Shown here: in pieces, positions 62,537-64,000 of the stretch
How positions within the stretch are numbered: position 1 is the first letter of the stretch
Layout: each line of letters starts with the position of its first letter
DNA from: Mesorhizobium shangrilense
GTDB taxonomy: Bacteria > Pseudomonadota > Alphaproteobacteria > Rhizobiales > Rhizobiaceae
NCBI RefSeq assembly: GCF_028826155.1
Contig: NZ_JAQGPN010000004.1
Coordinates: 1 to 64,000 of the forward strand
Direction of reading: 5' to 3'
Length of the DNA stretch: 64,000 nt
Made by a program: the position numbers and the translations under genes
Notes under the pieces: generated by a model
What the model saw: the letters and a program-made list of their open reading frames with translations, nothing else
Told to the model about the DNA's origin: nothing
Databases searched by the model: none

Positions 62537-63478
62537 CTAGGGGATCGAGCTGACACCTTGCCATTTGAAGCTGCCGATCAGGTCGGCGACCAGATTGCGG
62601 ATTTCCTGCGCAACGATGGCGCTGGCGTCCGACGATTCTTCGGGCGGACGGGCATACAGGTAGTTGATCCGCTCGAGCCGGCAGTCGCGGATCGGAACGG
62701 CGGTCCATTGCGCCGAGTTCGCGCTGCCATGGATGTTCAGGGCGGAGCGTGGCTTGATCGTGCCGCCAACGCCGCGGCCTACGCATTGCATGAGAACCGA
62801 GAGCGAATCGATCTCGGCGACCGGCCGCACCTTCAGTTCGAGGCGTTCGAACTCGATGTCGATGCGCCGGCGAAGCCCGTGCGCGCGGCTGGGCAGAAGC
62901 AGCGGAATGTCGGCCACCTCTCGCAAGGTAATCCCCTCTTCGTCCTGCGGCAGCAACCGTGCATCCGGCGCATGGACGAAGAACAGCTCCTCGCACAGGA
63001 GAGGCAGATGCTGCCACCCAGGGATGGCCTCGGCCGAGAACAGGACCAGCAGGTCAAGCTCTCCGGCAAAGGCCTGCGTCTGCAAGTTGCCGCTCAGGCC
63101 TTCGACGAGGTTCAGCGTGATGCCGGGGTGGCTGCGCTGCAGGCGTTCGACGATAGGCACGCCCAGCTGGCAGTTGGTGGTCGGCGGAAGGCCGAGGATG
63201 ACGTGGCCCGACACCTCGTCGCGGGTCTCCTGCGCGGCCAGAAGCGCGCGGTCGAACTGGCGAAGGATGAACTTCGCATGTCGGTATAGCGCGAGTCCCT
63301 TGGCCGTGACCGTCACTCCCCTGTTCGACCGCAGGAAAAGGGGTGCTCCGACCTCCTGTTCAAGCCGGGCAATCTGCTGGCTGAGAGCGGGCTGCGCCAC
63401 GTTCAGCTGGCGCGAGGCCATCGAGACGCTGGCGCACTCGACGATGCTGGTAAAATACTTCAGTTGCCGCGCGTCCAC
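62537..63478 (-). CDS. LysR family regulator
   Basis: A 313-residue LysR regulator. The helix-turn-helix is VSMASRQLNVAQPALSQQIARLEQEVGAPLFLR (about residues 18-50), followed by a normal effector domain (GHVILGLPPTTNCQLG; GELDLLVLFS; CVGRGVGGTIKP). It is divergent from the aldehyde-dehydrogenase-like gene 259 bases away, the usual layout for a LysR regulator and its target. It lies outside the catabolic island, beyond the prophage debris. Confidence 0.93.
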   Translation of the reverse strand: MDARQLKYFTSIVECASVSMASRQLNVAQPALSQQIARLEQEVGAPLFLRSNRGVTVTAKGLALYRHAKFILRQFDRALLAAQETRDEVSGHVILGLPPTTNCQLGVPIVERLQRSHPGITLNLVEGLSGNLQTQAFAGELDLLVLFSAEAIPGWQHLPLLCEELFFVHAPDARLLPQDEEGITLREVADIPLLLPSRAHGLRRRIDIEFERLELKVRPVAEIDSLSVLMQCVGRGVGGTIKPRSALNIHGSANSAQWTAVPIRDCRLERINYLYARPPEESSDASAIVAQEIRNLVADLIGSFKWQGVSSIP

Positions 63479-63737
63479 CCGCCACCCCCCGTTTGGTCGT
63501 ACCGACGACTGCAGGCTATTGAAATTCCTGCTGGCCAGATTTCCTTCTCTGGCGGTTTCCTCCCGGAATCAAGGCATTTCGAAACTCGCCCCGACGAGCA
63601 TTCTCGTCCTGCCATACGCTAGCGTTATGGACCCCTCGCAAAACAGTATTTTCGCGTCGTGACGACGCCGGCTAGGACACCGAGCGAGGGCGGTCGCGGC
63701 GCGAGCCGTGTCGTCCGGAGCACGAACGGATACCGCC

Positions 63738-64000
63738 ATGACGATCGAGCCTTTGATCCATGCCTTCGAAACGCCGGACCCAGATGGCCTGCCGGTGTGC
63801 GGTTCCCTTCTGGCCGAGGGCTGGGTGGCCGGAGATGGGCGGCGGACCGTGGTGCTGGACAAGTATCGCCTCGAGCCGATCGCGCAGGTGGCTGCCACCT
63901 CGGCCGCACAGATCGCCCGCATGATCGACGCTGCATCTGGCGCCCGGGCGAGCAATTCCCACAGTCCGCATGACCGTGGCCGCGTCCTGGAGGAGGCGGC
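63738..64000 (+). CDS. Aldehyde dehydrogenase-like protein, 5' part only
   Basis: A reading frame starting at ATG 63738 and open to the window end (87 codons). YRLEPIAQVAATSAAQIARMIDAA followed by HDRGRVLEEA resembles the N-terminal region of aldehyde dehydrogenases (strand, cofactor-side helix, then the ...eRarvL helix). No catalytic residues are included in this part. Divergent from the LysR gene, which probably controls it. The family call is tentative. Confidence 0.6.
   Translation, partial: MTIEPLIHAFETPDPDGLPVCGSLLAEGWVAGDGRRTVVLDKYRLEPIAQVAATSAAQIARMIDAASGARASNSHSPHDRGRVLEEA

Overview
The window is GC-rich DNA from an alphaproteobacterium, very probably Hyphomicrobiales (Mesorhizobium/Aminobacter/Phyllobacteriaceae type), and is part of a repABC plasmid or chromid. 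The evidence is a complete repA-repB-repC replication/partition operon with two parS palindromes of the repABC class and an antisense RNA locus between repB and repC. No rRNA, tRNA or CRISPR array was seen.

Layout. 1-1.4 kb: end of an iron-siderophore ABC transport locus, a DUF2218 protein and an IS630 transposase remnant. 1.4-5.4 kb: repABC with ctRNA and parS. 5.5-8.3 kb: decayed tyrosine recombinase, an intact DUF1778/GNAT toxin-antitoxin pair, and about 600 bases without a recognisable gene. 8.3-59.5 kb: a catabolic island of about 50 kb made almost wholly of acyl-CoA chemistry. 59.6-62.4 kb: debris of an integrase, prophage tail genes, an HNH nuclease and a cyclase-type regulator. 62.5-64 kb: a LysR regulator divergent from an aldehyde-dehydrogenase-like gene cut by the window end.

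The catabolic island holds two thiolases, seven enoyl-CoA hydratase/isomerase-family genes, five acyl-CoA dehydrogenases (two forming an apparent heteromeric pair), several MaoC/hotdog dehydratases and a thioesterase. It also has five SDR dehydrogenases, an AMP-forming acyl-CoA ligase, a 2-oxoacid dehydrogenase complex lacking E3, and two different biotin-dependent acyl-CoA carboxylases. One carboxylase is a three-gene split enzyme next to an AtuA-family gene, as in acyclic terpene utilisation; the other is a single 1100-residue BC-BCCP-CT chain. A kinase/small protein/ACAD10-11-like trio at 27.2-30.0 kb has the gene order of the levulinate LvaA-LvaB-LvaC module. A LivGFHM-type ABC importer with its binding protein probably brings in the hydrophobic carboxylic acid. 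Together the genes look like uptake, CoA activation and beta-oxidation of a branched or cyclic terpenoid-like acid, with carboxylation to bypass a methyl branch and phosphorylation-driven removal of a hydroxyl. The substrate itself cannot be read from the sequence.

Regulation. Two paralogous TetR proteins and one IclR protein lie inside the island. I found six copies (plus one looser one) of a 19-bp inverted repeat, half-site TAATGAG, in the spacers in front of island genes: a candidate common operator that ties the island into one regulon.

Decay. Two otherwise intact catabolic genes (alcohol dehydrogenase, kinase) carry a single-base frameshift at a G run. A second Liv transporter, an acyl-CoA ligase and two integrases survive only as remnants.
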